Positions 13,709-23,498 of a DNA stretch of 64,000 nt are shown here, piece by piece. Position numbers and translations under genes: made by a program. The first letter of the stretch is position 1; the number at the start of each line of letters is the position of its first letter. The stretch spans positions 62,001-126,000 of the forward strand of contig NZ_JBHRTA010000003.1 in assembly GCF_042646065.1 (NCBI RefSeq). The letters run 5' to 3'. The stretch is from Parapedobacter deserti (GTDB lineage Bacteria > Bacteroidota > Bacteroidia > Sphingobacteriales > Sphingobacteriaceae). The notes under the pieces were generated by a model. The model saw only the letters and a list, made by a program, of their open reading frames with translations. It was not told the DNA's origin and did no database searches.

Positions 13709-16105
13709 TCATTCATCCCTTAACGAGTCCACCGGATTGGCCACTGCTGCACGTATCGCCTGCCAGCCCACGGTCAGCAAGGCGATCGCAGCAGCGACCA
13801 AACCGGCTCCGGCAAACATCCACCATTGGAGGGTTGTCCGGTAAGCGAACTCATCCAACCAAGTACGCATTATCCACCAAGCGATGGGCGCCGCTACAAA
13901 AATGGCAATAAGCACCAGCTTCAGGAAATCTGCGGATAGCAGCCGTACGATGCCTGCTACGGATGCGCCCAGTACCTTTCGGATACCGACCTCCTTCATC
14001 CGAAGCTCCGCCATATACATGGACAAACCCAGAAGACCTAAACAAGAAATAAATATGGCTATACCTGCGAAGATGCCGAACAATACCTGTTGGGTTCGCT
14101 CTTTTTCGTATATGACACCGAAACGATCGTCCAGAAATTCATAGGTGAAGGGATTGTCTTGGAAACGCGCCTTCCAGACAGCTTCGAGGTGGTTGAGCGT
14201 AGACGGAATATCTCCGCCAGTGATTCGCACAGACCACCAGGAATAACTGCCGTTCATGCCCATCACTAATGGAACGACCTGCTGGTGAAGGGACTCGAAA
14301 TGGAAGTCCTTTGTTACACCGATTATTTGACCCTTTTGGCCGCCGTAAGCAAAGGTATTGCCAATCGCATCTTCAGGACTACGCCACCCGAGCATCTTTG
14401 CAGCCGACTCATTCAAAATGAATCCTTCCATGCGGTCGGTAGGATACTCGCGCGACAGGTTCCTTCCTGCTACCATTTCGATTTGGTAAGTGGGAATAAA
14501 CTGTTCATCAATGGCCAGCCCCTTGATGATCGCTCCTGTCGGTGCTAATTGGCCACCGCGCATCACATATGCGGTCTGCCCATCCAATAGCCGTCCCGTA
14601 GGAATGCGTGATGATCGGGCAACGTCCACGATGCCCGGATGTTGGACCAGTTGATGTCTTGCCGATTCAAAGGCAATTGAGTCGCCCGCCGCAGGCATCA
14701 GCAAAACCTGCTCCTTGGAGTAGCCCAACTTGAAGTCCTGCACATGCCTCATTTGGCTGTACACCACCGTGGTACAAATAATCAATAACACGGCTATGGC
14801 AAATTGGATTGTTACCAACAGCTGTTGCAATACTCCTCTTTTGACGTCGGTAGCCACCTTACCTTTGAATACCTTTATCGGCTGGAAAGCTGTCAGAAAA
14901 AAGGCCGGATAACTGCCAGAGACGAAGGCAGTAAATAGCGTCACGCTCACAATGATACCGATGAACGACGGATTTAGGAGACCGTTAAACTTGAGGCTTT
15001 TAGCTGCCAAATCATTCAGAAACGGAAGCGCGGCATAGACAAACGCAAATGACACCAGCAGGGCAATGACAGTATATAACAATGATTCCATGAGAAATTG
15101 CCTGATGAGCTGCCCACGTTGCGCGCCCACAACCTTCCGCATGCCCACTTCCCTCGCCCGTTTGGCCGATCTCGCAGTGGTCAGGTTCATGTAATTGATG
15201 CAGGCAATGATAAGAATGAACAGCGCGATGGCTGCAAAGAAATAAACGTAGCGGATATCGGATGTAGGTTCGATTTCCGAATCGGTATGAGAATGCAGGT
15301 GGATGTCCGTCAGCTTCATGAGGTGCAAAACCGAATACTTCGAGGTATGCTCGCCCATATGCTTGTTCTGGAACGCTGGGAAAGCGTCGGCCAACCGTGT
15401 CGGATCGTACCCTTCGGGAAGCAACAGAAAAGTGTTGAATGCATTATTACCCCAATTAGACCGCAAATTTTCAGCTCCATAAATGTTATCGTCATTAAGT
15501 GTAGCGAACGATATCAGCAGTTCTGGGTGCATGGTCGACTGGGCGGGTAGTGGTTCGAAAACGCCGGTTACCATCATTTCCGCTTGATTATTGACCCGGA
15601 CCATTTTACCCAATGGATCTTCATTGCCGAAATATTTCCTGGCTAACGGTGCAGACAACATCAGCGTATAAGGGTCTCGAAGTGCGGTATGCGCGTTGCC
15701 CTGCACGACAGGAACCGAAAATAAATCGAAGAACCCTTCTTCGGCAAAAAATATCCGATCCTCATTGAAAAGCTTGTCGCCATACCGAATCGTCGCACTC
15801 GTCTGCAGCATCCGCACTACCCGCTCCACTTCCGGAAAATCTTGCGCAATAAGCGGCCCATACGGTGGAGCCAGCTGCGCCAAATGAAGGTTAGTGGCTC
15901 CGTTGTCGTCCAAAAACTCACGCGATACCCGGTAAATCCTGTCCCCCTTTTCATGGAAACGGTCATAACTTAATTCGTCCTTGATATATAAGGCAAGCAA
16001 CAGAAATGCGGTCAGCCCGATGGCCAGTCCAATGATATTGATGATTGAGAATACCTTGCTGCGCACTAAGTTGCGCCATGCGCTCTTGAAATAGTTCGTT
16101 AACAT
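13709..16105 (-). CDS. FtsX/MacB-like ABC transporter permease
   Basis: 798 residues, intact. TM1 about 21-42 (IIGLAIGLTAFLLLALYI). Domain 1 contains HMGEHTSKYSVLHLMKLTDIHLHSH. FtsX domain 1 near 285-410 (YMNLTTARSAKRAREVGMRKVVGAQR), TM5 near 430-450, periplasmic domain 2 to about 660, last FtsX domain with MKEVGIRKVLGASVAGIVRLLSADF, tail NPVDSLRDE. It is a very close paralogue of 42642-45041 along nearly its whole length. It appears monocistronic: its own sigma-54-type promoter (copy d) lies just upstream and the DinB gene converges downstream. Confidence 0.93.
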   Translation of the reverse strand: MLTNYFKSAWRNLVRSKVFSIINIIGLAIGLTAFLLLALYIKDELSYDRFHEKGDRIYRVSREFLDDNGATNLHLAQLAPPYGPLIAQDFPEVERVVRMLQTSATIRYGDKLFNEDRIFFAEEGFFDLFSVPVVQGNAHTALRDPYTLMLSAPLARKYFGNEDPLGKMVRVNNQAEMMVTGVFEPLPAQSTMHPELLISFATLNDDNIYGAENLRSNWGNNAFNTFLLLPEGYDPTRLADAFPAFQNKHMGEHTSKYSVLHLMKLTDIHLHSHTDSEIEPTSDIRYVYFFAAIALFILIIACINYMNLTTARSAKRAREVGMRKVVGAQRGQLIRQFLMESLLYTVIALLVSFAFVYAALPFLNDLAAKSLKFNGLLNPSFIGIIVSVTLFTAFVSGSYPAFFLTAFQPIKVFKGKVATDVKRGVLQQLLVTIQFAIAVLLIICTTVVYSQMRHVQDFKLGYSKEQVLLMPAAGDSIAFESARHQLVQHPGIVDVARSSRIPTGRLLDGQTAYVMRGGQLAPTGAIIKGLAIDEQFIPTYQIEMVAGRNLSREYPTDRMEGFILNESAAKMLGWRSPEDAIGNTFAYGGQKGQIIGVTKDFHFESLHQQVVPLVMGMNGSYSWWSVRITGGDIPSTLNHLEAVWKARFQDNPFTYEFLDDRFGVIYEKERTQQVLFGIFAGIAIFISCLGLLGLSMYMAELRMKEVGIRKVLGASVAGIVRLLSADFLKLVLIAIFVAAPIAWWIMRTWLDEFAYRTTLQWWMFAGAGLVAAAIALLTVGWQAIRAAVANPVDSLRDE

Positions 16106-16127
16106 ATTTAGCTTATATCAATACGAT

Positions 16128-16234
16128 GACATTTTCTGCGCCAAAATCGTAACGGTTTACTTATTAGCAATTTATGTGTTCATCGTGTGGCGGAGGTGTA
16201 CGATACCGAACACCTGGGTGTTCAGTTGCGGACA
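16128..16234 (-). promoter_or_regulatory. Sigma-54-type promoter with tandem palindrome (copy d)
   Basis: Minus strand TTTTGGCGCAGAAAATGTCA: -24 GG at 16141-16142, -12 GT at 16129-16130, spacing N10. The operator begins exactly 56 bp away: TGTACGATACCGAACA (16197-16212), a 6-bp spacer, TGTTCAGTTGCGGACA (16219-16234). Predicted start near 16118, leaving a leader of only about 13 nt before the ATG at 16105. Confidence 0.65.
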
Positions 16235-16379
16235 AACATCTCCGAGCGCACTTAACCAGTTATTTGCGCTGAACAGATGGTATTCTCACAAAAAACTTTT
16301 TCGATAGTCCGGCTATTGCCAAAACTTAAGGCGTATACATGATAACTCCAATTGCTTTTAAATAAAAAATAAAAAAAAA

Positions 16380-16410
16380 TTTGCTAAAACGATTTTTGTT
16401 CATACCTTAG
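16380..16410 (+). promoter_or_regulatory. Promoter of the SusC/SusD locus
   Basis: TTTG (16380-16383), 19 bp, TACCTTAG (16403-16410): the spacing is right for the Bacteroidota housekeeping promoter, with the -7 box one base off TAnnTTTG. The predicted start near 16417 gives a leader of about 295 nt. No regulator gene of the SusR, hybrid two-component or anti-sigma type is adjacent. Confidence 0.45.
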
Positions 16411-16710
16411 CCGTTGATAAACCAATATATAGTAACTAATTTAGTAACCGATTAAAACGTAACCAGATTTAGATTATGGCAAAACATCCAACTATCACTA
16501 CTTAAACGACCACATAACGTACGGTTCATGCAACTGTATGTTCGTCATCACATTACATTTCGATCAATGCCGCACTCATTTGAGTGCAGCAGGATATTGA
16601 TTGCCTGTAATGCGTCATTTGTGCCAATTGTATAAGGGCGTTGCCGTTAAGTTAATCTGTTACGATTAATTTATTTGATCATCGAACATAAAATCTAACA
16701 ACTCATCAAC

Positions 16711-19707
16711 ATGATGCATAACAAGACCCCGGTTTGGATCTTAATTTCATGCTGTACTACTGCGCTATGTTTCTATAGTAACACGAGTACGTCTGCTGTA
16801 ACCTGGCAGCTAACCGACACCCTGTCGCAGTCGTCTGCCGCGAATAACCTGACGAATGATACCAGTGCTGTGCAAGTGGTATCGCTGGGTCGCGACCACC
16901 GTGTTTTCACCGATATAAATCGCCATTCGTTAACCGGCGAGCCGGACGATATAGCCCGTTTTCCGGCGGTATCGTTACAGCAATACCTCAAAGACCGTGT
17001 TGCAGGGCTGTATGTGCAGGAAACCTCGGGCGAACCCGGCACAGTGCAGCAGATGTATATCCGTGGCCTGCCGATGCCCATTCTTTCTCAAAAGGAGGTT
17101 TACCAATCACAACCCCTCGTAGTACTGGACGGAATCCCGTTAATCGGCGAGCACCCGTTTGCTTATGATATCCAGCAGTACGACTATAATCGCATCGGGC
17201 CGGCCACTAATCTGCTGAGCAACATCGATATGAATAACATTGCCTCCGTGCAGGTGCTGAGGGATCTGGCAAGCACGGCGATTTATGGGCCGTTGGGAGC
17301 AAACGGCGTCATTGCCATTACCACCAAGCAGCCGGGTACCTCACGCAAAATCAGCTTCAATTCATACATGGGCGTAGCCCAGCGTCCAATCGTCACCACC
17401 ATAAATGGGGCGTACGAGAACGATTTCCGAAGACAGTTTTATGACCGCTATACGGCCACAGGCCGGTATTCGGCAGATGATACGTACCCGCTCTACCTGA
17501 GTGATTCGCTCAATACTGCGTACTATGGGGCGGCGGATTGGTCGGATAGTTACTACCAGAACGGTCTGGTTTATTCGGCAAATGCCGATATATCAGGCGG
17601 AGGTGATCGCGCAAACTTCCGCTTTGCCGTGGGGCATATGCGAAACCAGGGCGTGGCAGACGAAACGGGGCTCTCGCGCTATAACGCCTTGTTCAACATC
17701 AATATGAAACCCACGGAATGGTTGCTGTTTTCAGCGATGATAAATGGCAACAGGCTACTGCGCAACCGCAACCGTTCATTGCGCGATCGCTTTGCCACGA
17801 TGTCCTATATTCCGGATTTATCTTCTCCGCTGGCGCCTAACAATGCCATTTATAAAAGCTATCTCCAGCAGTTTGAAAACAGTTTCGACAACAATGCCAC
17901 CAACATCGTGGAGGGCCACGCGAAGCTGGTGTTCGATTTCAATCGGTTGAAGGTGACATCTCGTCTGGCCATTGACTACAATGAGGGGTACCGCGACCTG
18001 TTTTATCCGCGCACACTCATGGAAGAGAATAGTTACGCATCCAATTATTATGGATATAACCAACGGGTCATCTTTGATAACCACGTAACCTATGATGTGG
18101 ACTTGGGAGCCCGGCAAGCATTTTTCCTTGAGGCTGGCGCTTCATTGCAGTGGGATGCTTACAAATACAATTATGCCTATGCGTACAAGGGCATCAACGA
18201 CTTTATTAAAATCAACTTATTGGAGTCTGACCCCGATGACGGGAACTATCTGAACCCCTTAGCGTTTCCCCGGCAACTGGTCTACAAATTTCTTGATTAT
18301 ACCCGGCAGAACTTGGTTTCGTTCTACGGACGCGGAACTTACAATTTCGATGACCGGTATACGGTGTCTTTGCTATTGCGTTCAGATGGATCGTCCAATG
18401 CCCAGCCAACCAGCCGATGGCTTTTTGCCCCTGTGCTTTCCGCGGGCTGGAACATCAAAAACGACCTCTTAGCGGATAATCGAACATTCTCGACATTCAA
18501 TTTACGCGCCAGCGCCGGGCGAATGGGCCGGCTAAACGTATTTGACAATTTTTCACAGGGACCGTCTTACTCGACGTATATCGGTTATACGGGCAACGTC
18601 ATTGCCGCAGGCTATAACGGTTTCGGCGTGCTTAGCCGTCCATACGAATTCGGCTGGTCGGGTTATGGGATTCCATGGTCATATACCGACCAATTGAATA
18701 TCGGACTGGATCTTGGCTTCGCAGACGAACGGATCCGAATAAACATCGATGGGTACACGAAATACGACCGCAATCAATTGCTTGGTGTCCCATCGTATGC
18801 TGAATATGGCTATAGTCAGTCTTACGAAGTTGGTATGGAGGTGAATAATACGGGTGTGGAAATGCAACTCAGCGCAGACGTTGTCCGCAACACAGAAGGG
18901 CGCTTCTCATGGACCCCGGCAATTGTGGTCAACTATAATCAAAACAAACTTACTGCACTCCCGGGTGGACTGGATGAGATTGTTATTGACAACCGGATGT
19001 TCCGTGTCGGGGAACGCGTTGATCGCTTCTGGCTACTTCAGAACGAAGGAATTTACCTCGCCGATTCCGAAGTGCCGCTTGTGGATGGCAGTCGGCGGCA
19101 TTTCAACAGCATCGACTTGCGGGCAGGCGATCCCCGCTGGGTCGACATTGACGGCGATAATGCGATCACCAATGCGGATAAAACGCTGATGGGAAACATG
19201 TTTCCAAAGGTTGCTGGCGGTTTCATCAACCGATTCAGCTATGGCAAGTGGGACCTCGATGCCAACTTCCATTTTAACATCGGGCGTAATATCCTGAATG
19301 CTGAAATGGCCAATCGGTTTGACTTTATCAACCGTGAAGGCACGGTGAATATGAATTCTGTAAAGGAAATCACCTTTTGGGAAAAGCGCGGCGACTACAG
19401 CCAGTATCCATTGTATAACCCATGGAGCAACGTCATCCCCTACCGAACCGATCAGGATTTGTTTCTCGAAAATGGCTCGTTCGTCAAACTGCGTACCCTA
19501 TCCGTGGGCTACGACCTGAGTGACTGGCTAAAGAGCCGCTCGTCAGCCATCGAACGGCTGTATGTATACTGCACCGGGCATAACCTATTTACCCTAACGC
19601 CATATTCCGGCCGAGATCCGGAACTGGTGAATTTCATGGGTTATGATACGGGTTATGGTTTACCAATTCCGCGGACGTATACCTTGGGCATTAGGATGAA
19701 TTTGTAA
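16711..19707 (+). CDS. SusC/RagA-type TonB-dependent outer-membrane transporter (no N-terminal regulatory domain)
   Basis: 998 residues. After a signal region (about 1-28) there is a short linker, then the plug domain (about 65-210; YIRGLP, PLVVLDGIPL, IASVQVLRDLASTAIYGPLGANGVIAITTK) and a beta-barrel ending in the aromatic C-terminus YTLGIRMNL. Such proteins form the energised pore beneath a SusD lid. It is unusual in lacking the CarboxypepD_reg domain and any clear EVVVxGYG-type motif; the corresponding stretch reads AVQVVSLGRDH. ATGs at 16711 and 16714 are equivalent. It is first gene of a nine-gene plus-strand locus, and its SusD partner starts 30 bp downstream. Confidence 0.93.
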   Translation: MMHNKTPVWILISCCTTALCFYSNTSTSAVTWQLTDTLSQSSAANNLTNDTSAVQVVSLGRDHRVFTDINRHSLTGEPDDIARFPAVSLQQYLKDRVAGLYVQETSGEPGTVQQMYIRGLPMPILSQKEVYQSQPLVVLDGIPLIGEHPFAYDIQQYDYNRIGPATNLLSNIDMNNIASVQVLRDLASTAIYGPLGANGVIAITTKQPGTSRKISFNSYMGVAQRPIVTTINGAYENDFRRQFYDRYTATGRYSADDTYPLYLSDSLNTAYYGAADWSDSYYQNGLVYSANADISGGGDRANFRFAVGHMRNQGVADETGLSRYNALFNINMKPTEWLLFSAMINGNRLLRNRNRSLRDRFATMSYIPDLSSPLAPNNAIYKSYLQQFENSFDNNATNIVEGHAKLVFDFNRLKVTSRLAIDYNEGYRDLFYPRTLMEENSYASNYYGYNQRVIFDNHVTYDVDLGARQAFFLEAGASLQWDAYKYNYAYAYKGINDFIKINLLESDPDDGNYLNPLAFPRQLVYKFLDYTRQNLVSFYGRGTYNFDDRYTVSLLLRSDGSSNAQPTSRWLFAPVLSAGWNIKNDLLADNRTFSTFNLRASAGRMGRLNVFDNFSQGPSYSTYIGYTGNVIAAGYNGFGVLSRPYEFGWSGYGIPWSYTDQLNIGLDLGFADERIRINIDGYTKYDRNQLLGVPSYAEYGYSQSYEVGMEVNNTGVEMQLSADVVRNTEGRFSWTPAIVVNYNQNKLTALPGGLDEIVIDNRMFRVGERVDRFWLLQNEGIYLADSEVPLVDGSRRHFNSIDLRAGDPRWVDIDGDNAITNADKTLMGNMFPKVAGGFINRFSYGKWDLDANFHFNIGRNILNAEMANRFDFINREGTVNMNSVKEITFWEKRGDYSQYPLYNPWSNVIPYRTDQDLFLENGSFVKLRTLSVGYDLSDWLKSRSSAIERLYVYCTGHNLFTLTPYSGRDPELVNFMGYDTGYGLPIPRTYTLGIRMNL

Positions 19708-19737
19708 AAAAGACGAAGCAAAGTACGAAGGATCATT

Positions 19738-21249
19738 ATGAATAGACATAAAACAATCGGAGCGTTGATGGCATTGGCCCTGTTTTTAGGAGGCTGCAAA
19801 AAAATGTTGGATGTCGACTCATCGCGTATCGTGGGTGAAAAAAACATGTGGAATTCGCTAGAAGATACCCGTGCGGCTTTATTGGGAACTTATGGCCTGG
19901 TAAGGGCGGCCTTGGCGGATCATAACGCTTATTGGCTGTATGGTGATGTCCGCGCTGGCGAGTTTACAAGCCCAAATCGGCAGGATTTGCGGGCAATTAT
20001 TGCCAACGATCTTACCGCATCATACCCGGCATTGGAGGCCTTGTCCAATTGGCGACGCTGGTATGCGGTGATCAACTCAGCCAATATTTTCTTAGAGCGT
20101 GTACACGACGTGCGTGAAAAGGATTTGCGGTATTCTGCAAACAACATGACGGTGGATGTTGCGCAGATCCGTTTCTTGCGGGCGTTTGCCTATTTCTACA
20201 TGGCCCGCATTTGGGGAGATGTACCGCTGATTACTTCTTCTCACGATGGTAGCTTTGAAGACAGGCGTCGTGATGACCAGAGCAAGGTGTTGGCCTGGGC
20301 CGAGCGGGAGATGCGAGCTGCAGCGGCCGATCTTCCATTGCGCTACAGTGCAGGAGATCCGCAGCAGCAAGGTGATTATTATAACGCAAACCAAACACGA
20401 TGGGACGGTGCGCTGGTCAGAAAACTGACCGCTTATGCCATGTTGGCGCACCTTGCGGCCTGGCAGGGCAACTATCCGGATGCAGCGAGTTACAGTAAAA
20501 TAGTTGTCGATATGCATTCTGTGGCCGCTATGGGCTACGTTTCCACGGCGCACCTCACCGACGCAAATGGCTTCTTTTTCAACAAACGCACCAACCAGTT
20601 GTTCGGCTTTGCGTTTGACTGGGGCCATGTGGATGCCTCGTTTACCGGCCATCTCGAAGAACTAACGCTGGCCGAGCCGGTCGTAAATAAACAGATACCG
20701 GATATTTACCTTCCCAAGGATTCGATTATCAAGATCTTTAATGAAGCTGGCGACGAACGGTTTGCGCTCGACACCTTGGGCACCCCGGTGTCTGACCGTT
20801 ACTTTTCCAACTACAATGGAAAATATCCGATCTTCAGTAAAGTCAAATGTATCATGGGGGGGGTAAATGATCCGTCATTCCGCATATTCAGCAGCGCCAT
20901 TGTCCTTACGCGGTTGGAAGACATCGTCTTATTGCGGGCCGAAGCGCTGGCCGTGCTCGGCGAACGCCAGGGAGCTATCGATTTGCTGAACGAGATCCGC
21001 ACCCGTCGGGGACTCGACCCATACAACGAAGATATCAACGGCGACCTGATCAACACCATATTCCTCGAGCGCCAGCGCGAACTAATGGGCGAAGGGCACC
21101 GGTGGTACGACCTGGTGCGCTATAACCGCATCCGGCCAAGCCATCCGGCCATCAGCCAGCTGATCAACAACGGCGGCATTTTCTGGCCCGTAGCACAAAA
21201 CCTGCTCAGACAGAACAATCAGTTGACACAAAATGCATATTGGCAATAA
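19738..21249 (+). CDS. SusD/RagB-family surface lipoprotein
   Basis: 503 residues. Lipoprotein signal MALALFLGGC with acylated C20. SusD-type alpha-helical TPR-like fold is suggested by AQIRFLRAFAYFYMARIWGDVPLI (about 140-163) and the C-terminal motif ERQRELMGEGHRWYDLVRYNRI, which is diagnostic of the family. It acts as the outer lid that captures ligand for the SusC pore. It lies 30 bp after the first SusC gene and 13 bp before the next gene. Confidence 0.94.
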   Translation: MNRHKTIGALMALALFLGGCKKMLDVDSSRIVGEKNMWNSLEDTRAALLGTYGLVRAALADHNAYWLYGDVRAGEFTSPNRQDLRAIIANDLTASYPALEALSNWRRWYAVINSANIFLERVHDVREKDLRYSANNMTVDVAQIRFLRAFAYFYMARIWGDVPLITSSHDGSFEDRRRDDQSKVLAWAEREMRAAAADLPLRYSAGDPQQQGDYYNANQTRWDGALVRKLTAYAMLAHLAAWQGNYPDAASYSKIVVDMHSVAAMGYVSTAHLTDANGFFFNKRTNQLFGFAFDWGHVDASFTGHLEELTLAEPVVNKQIPDIYLPKDSIIKIFNEAGDERFALDTLGTPVSDRYFSNYNGKYPIFSKVKCIMGGVNDPSFRIFSSAIVLTRLEDIVLLRAEALAVLGERQGAIDLLNEIRTRRGLDPYNEDINGDLINTIFLERQRELMGEGHRWYDLVRYNRIRPSHPAISQLINNGGIFWPVAQNLLRQNNQLTQNAYWQ

Positions 21250-21262
21250 CGATTTGATTATC

Positions 21263-22381
21263 ATGAACAAACGATTTTTTCAATACGGTTATCTCCTGCT
21301 TGCCGGACTGATGGTTGCGGCGTGTGCCAAAGACAGTGGGTATTACCGCCCTACGGCCGTTGAAAATCAATTCGACGGCGATACGTACACCTACCTGAAA
21401 AGTAAGCCTGGGGTCTACGATTCCCTCCTCCGGGTAATCGACCGTATGGAACTGGAACCGACGCTACGCGATAGCAACATCACATTGTTTGCACTCACCA
21501 ACGAAAGTTTCCAATTGGCCATCACCAACCTTAATAATATCCGGTTGCTGGCAGACCGCCCGTCGGAGTACCTGTCGACCATTAACGCCAGACACCTGGA
21601 CACGATGATCACACAATACATCATTCGGGGCAAATACCCAACGGACTCGATGATGTTGCAGGATGGCATTGCCCTGGAAGCTGTGCGGCATGGGTACCCG
21701 ATGCATGCTCAATTGGCTCATACTACGTCGTCCGGCTTCCTCGGCGGCGGTCCATCAACCATCAGTTTCAGTGATACGAAGAAAAGCCAATTCCGGCGCA
21801 ACTGGATCAGCACCAACACCGGATCCATCAACATTGCCACGGATAACGCATTCGTGCATGTCATCAGCAACGACCACGTGTTTGGCTTCGGCGATTTCGT
21901 CAGCAGGCTTACGTTCGTCCCACCGCCGCCCAATCTGTTCCATACCATTGGCGGGACCTGGAGTACGGAACGCGAAAACGGAGGTGGCCCCAATGCGGTG
22001 GAGGCCGCAAAGTACGCATTTGATGGTAATCGTGAGACGAAGTTTCTGCTGGGCGGCTTCAACGGAGCGTGGCTTAAGTTCGAGCTAGATACTCCAGCAG
22101 TGGCCGGTGCGTATACCATCACATCAGCAAATGACTTCCCCGAGCGCGACCCCATTGACTGGAACCTGCAGGGATCGAACGACGATGAAAACTGGACGAC
22201 ACTGGATGCCCGGGCAGGTGAAATCTTCGAAAACCGGTTCCAAATGAAAGTATACCACATAAACAATCGAAGGGCATTCAAATTCTATCGGCTCAACGTC
22301 TTACGCAACCGGAGCGGTGACGCCTTCCAAATGGCAGATTGGTCTGTCAACGCCCCGCGTGAAGAAGAACCAGTAGACTAA
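21263..22381 (+). CDS. Fasciclin-domain lipoprotein with C-terminal F5/8-type C (discoidin) domain
   Basis: 372 residues from the ATG at 21263; an upstream in-frame ATG at 21233 would overlap SusD. Lipobox GLMVAAC with C21, followed by AKDSG, a charged sequence like the Bacteroidota surface-export signal. Residues about 40-220 resemble a fasciclin (FAS1) domain (YLKSKPGVYDSLLRVIDRMELE, ITLFALTNESF, AFVHVIS). Residues about 240-362 form an F5/8-C-type sandwich (YAFDGNRETKFLLGG, ITSANDFPERDPIDWNLQGS, FYRLNVLRN). The second domain is clearly related to the C-terminus of the last protein of the locus (33910-34962). Predicted role: surface adhesion or ligand capture. Confidence 0.82.
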   Translation: MNKRFFQYGYLLLAGLMVAACAKDSGYYRPTAVENQFDGDTYTYLKSKPGVYDSLLRVIDRMELEPTLRDSNITLFALTNESFQLAITNLNNIRLLADRPSEYLSTINARHLDTMITQYIIRGKYPTDSMMLQDGIALEAVRHGYPMHAQLAHTTSSGFLGGGPSTISFSDTKKSQFRRNWISTNTGSINIATDNAFVHVISNDHVFGFGDFVSRLTFVPPPPNLFHTIGGTWSTERENGGGPNAVEAAKYAFDGNRETKFLLGGFNGAWLKFELDTPAVAGAYTITSANDFPERDPIDWNLQGSNDDENWTTLDARAGEIFENRFQMKVYHINNRRAFKFYRLNVLRNRSGDAFQMADWSVNAPREEEPVD

Positions 22382-22391
22382 ATTAAACGAC

Positions 22392-23498
22392 ATGACGAAG
22401 AACATGATCAGGAAACGATATAAAGCTGCGGTACTAACCATGCTGGCAGGAGCGGCCTTTACGGCGGGGTGCGAAAAGGCACTGAACCTACCCGAAGAAA
22501 AAGAGTTCATCAGCGAAAACATGAATTACGGATCCAAACTGCTCGAACCGATCATTGGCCGTACCAACCTCATGGGGAATTTGAACTCGGACAACTCTTC
22601 ATTGCCCCTGACGTTCGAGATTGTCAACGCACGATATGGCGATGGACGGCCGGTCACAGATCTCTTCCAGGTACGACCCACCTACGTTTGGATCGACACA
22701 TACGATGGCAAAGAAAAGTCGCTGGAAGAGATCGAAACTAAAAGACGATTGGAAGACCGTCCGTTGTTTGAGGTGCGACAATCCGGACAGTTCATCTTCT
22801 GGGGTTCGTCAACCAATGAACTGGTCGAGCCCAGGCCCTCGGATACCAGCAATCTCGTACAGGAGATCCGGCATTTCGACCTGAAAGTGACCAATTCCGG
22901 CGGGGAAGTATATTTGTCTGATTTCCGGCTGATTCCCTGGCGGGAACGGCCGTATTTTCCGGACAACGACATCAACCCGTACACCGGCGAACCTGCCCCG
23001 GATCCGGCCGACCCCAGGAACCCAAATAAGCAGGACTATATCCGACCGGTGCTGAGTGGCGTGGTCGGGGCCAGTACAAACAACCAACTCGTGAGTAATA
23101 ACGAACGGAAGGATGTGGTGGTTTATATTCGTCCGTTTGAAGGAGGCAATGGCCGCAAACTGCGGTTTAAATTCATGGCACCCGATGGCACATTCATGAA
23201 TCCGGATGTCTTCAATGAGACAACCTGGAATAACCTGGTGCATGGCTTTAATATCGAAAAAACAGCTGAATATGTGCAGTACGATGTGGCATACCCAATT
23301 CCATTGGTTCGCCTTCAAACCCCGTATACCACCAGCGACGGCGGCAGTGCTTCAGCACGCTTCCGCTATTCGCGCCGGGGCTTCGGTGGAAATCGGGTAA
23401 CCGCATCGTTTGGTTTAGACTTCAACATCTACCGGGCGGGCGACTGGGAAATCGTATTCCATTTTAGAAATGAACTACCAAAGTTTGAAGATGAATAA
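22392..23498 (+). CDS. DUF5007-like surface lipoprotein
   Basis: 368 residues. Lipobox AAFTAGC with C27, followed by EKALNLPEEKE. The family assignment to DUF5007 is from memory of similar loci (SusC, SusD, fasciclin protein, DUF5007 protein) and from the LxEPIIGRTNLMG start; it should be confirmed. The rest reads as beta-rich (VYLSDFRLIPWRERPYFP, ERKDVVVYIRPFEGGNGRKLRFKFMAPDG) and ends in a strand-rich region close to the C-terminus. No enzymatic motif is visible. It overlaps the next SusC gene by 8 bp at the chosen start. Confidence 0.6.
   Translation: MTKNMIRKRYKAAVLTMLAGAAFTAGCEKALNLPEEKEFISENMNYGSKLLEPIIGRTNLMGNLNSDNSSLPLTFEIVNARYGDGRPVTDLFQVRPTYVWIDTYDGKEKSLEEIETKRRLEDRPLFEVRQSGQFIFWGSSTNELVEPRPSDTSNLVQEIRHFDLKVTNSGGEVYLSDFRLIPWRERPYFPDNDINPYTGEPAPDPADPRNPNKQDYIRPVLSGVVGASTNNQLVSNNERKDVVVYIRPFEGGNGRKLRFKFMAPDGTFMNPDVFNETTWNNLVHGFNIEKTAEYVQYDVAYPIPLVRLQTPYTTSDGGSASARFRYSRRGFGGNRVTASFGLDFNIYRAGDWEIVFHFRNELPKFEDE

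Larger units (their letters stand above)
16106..16710. other. Divergent intergenic region (permease / SusC locus)
   Basis: 605 bp. The left part holds promoter/operator copy d for the minus-strand permease (16128-16234). An AT-rich block (16355-16400) precedes the plus-strand promoter for the SusC operon (16380-16410). The following 300 bp form a long leader before the first SusC ATG. It contains a possible 9-codon ORF (16476-16505, MAKHPTITT) and no other recognisable element. Confidence 0.55.

Noticed and set aside
16476..16505. Nine-codon leader peptide gene before SusC
   Set aside because: Too short to distinguish from chance, no repeated codons or paired terminator structures that would suggest attenuation; only mentioned as part of the leader.
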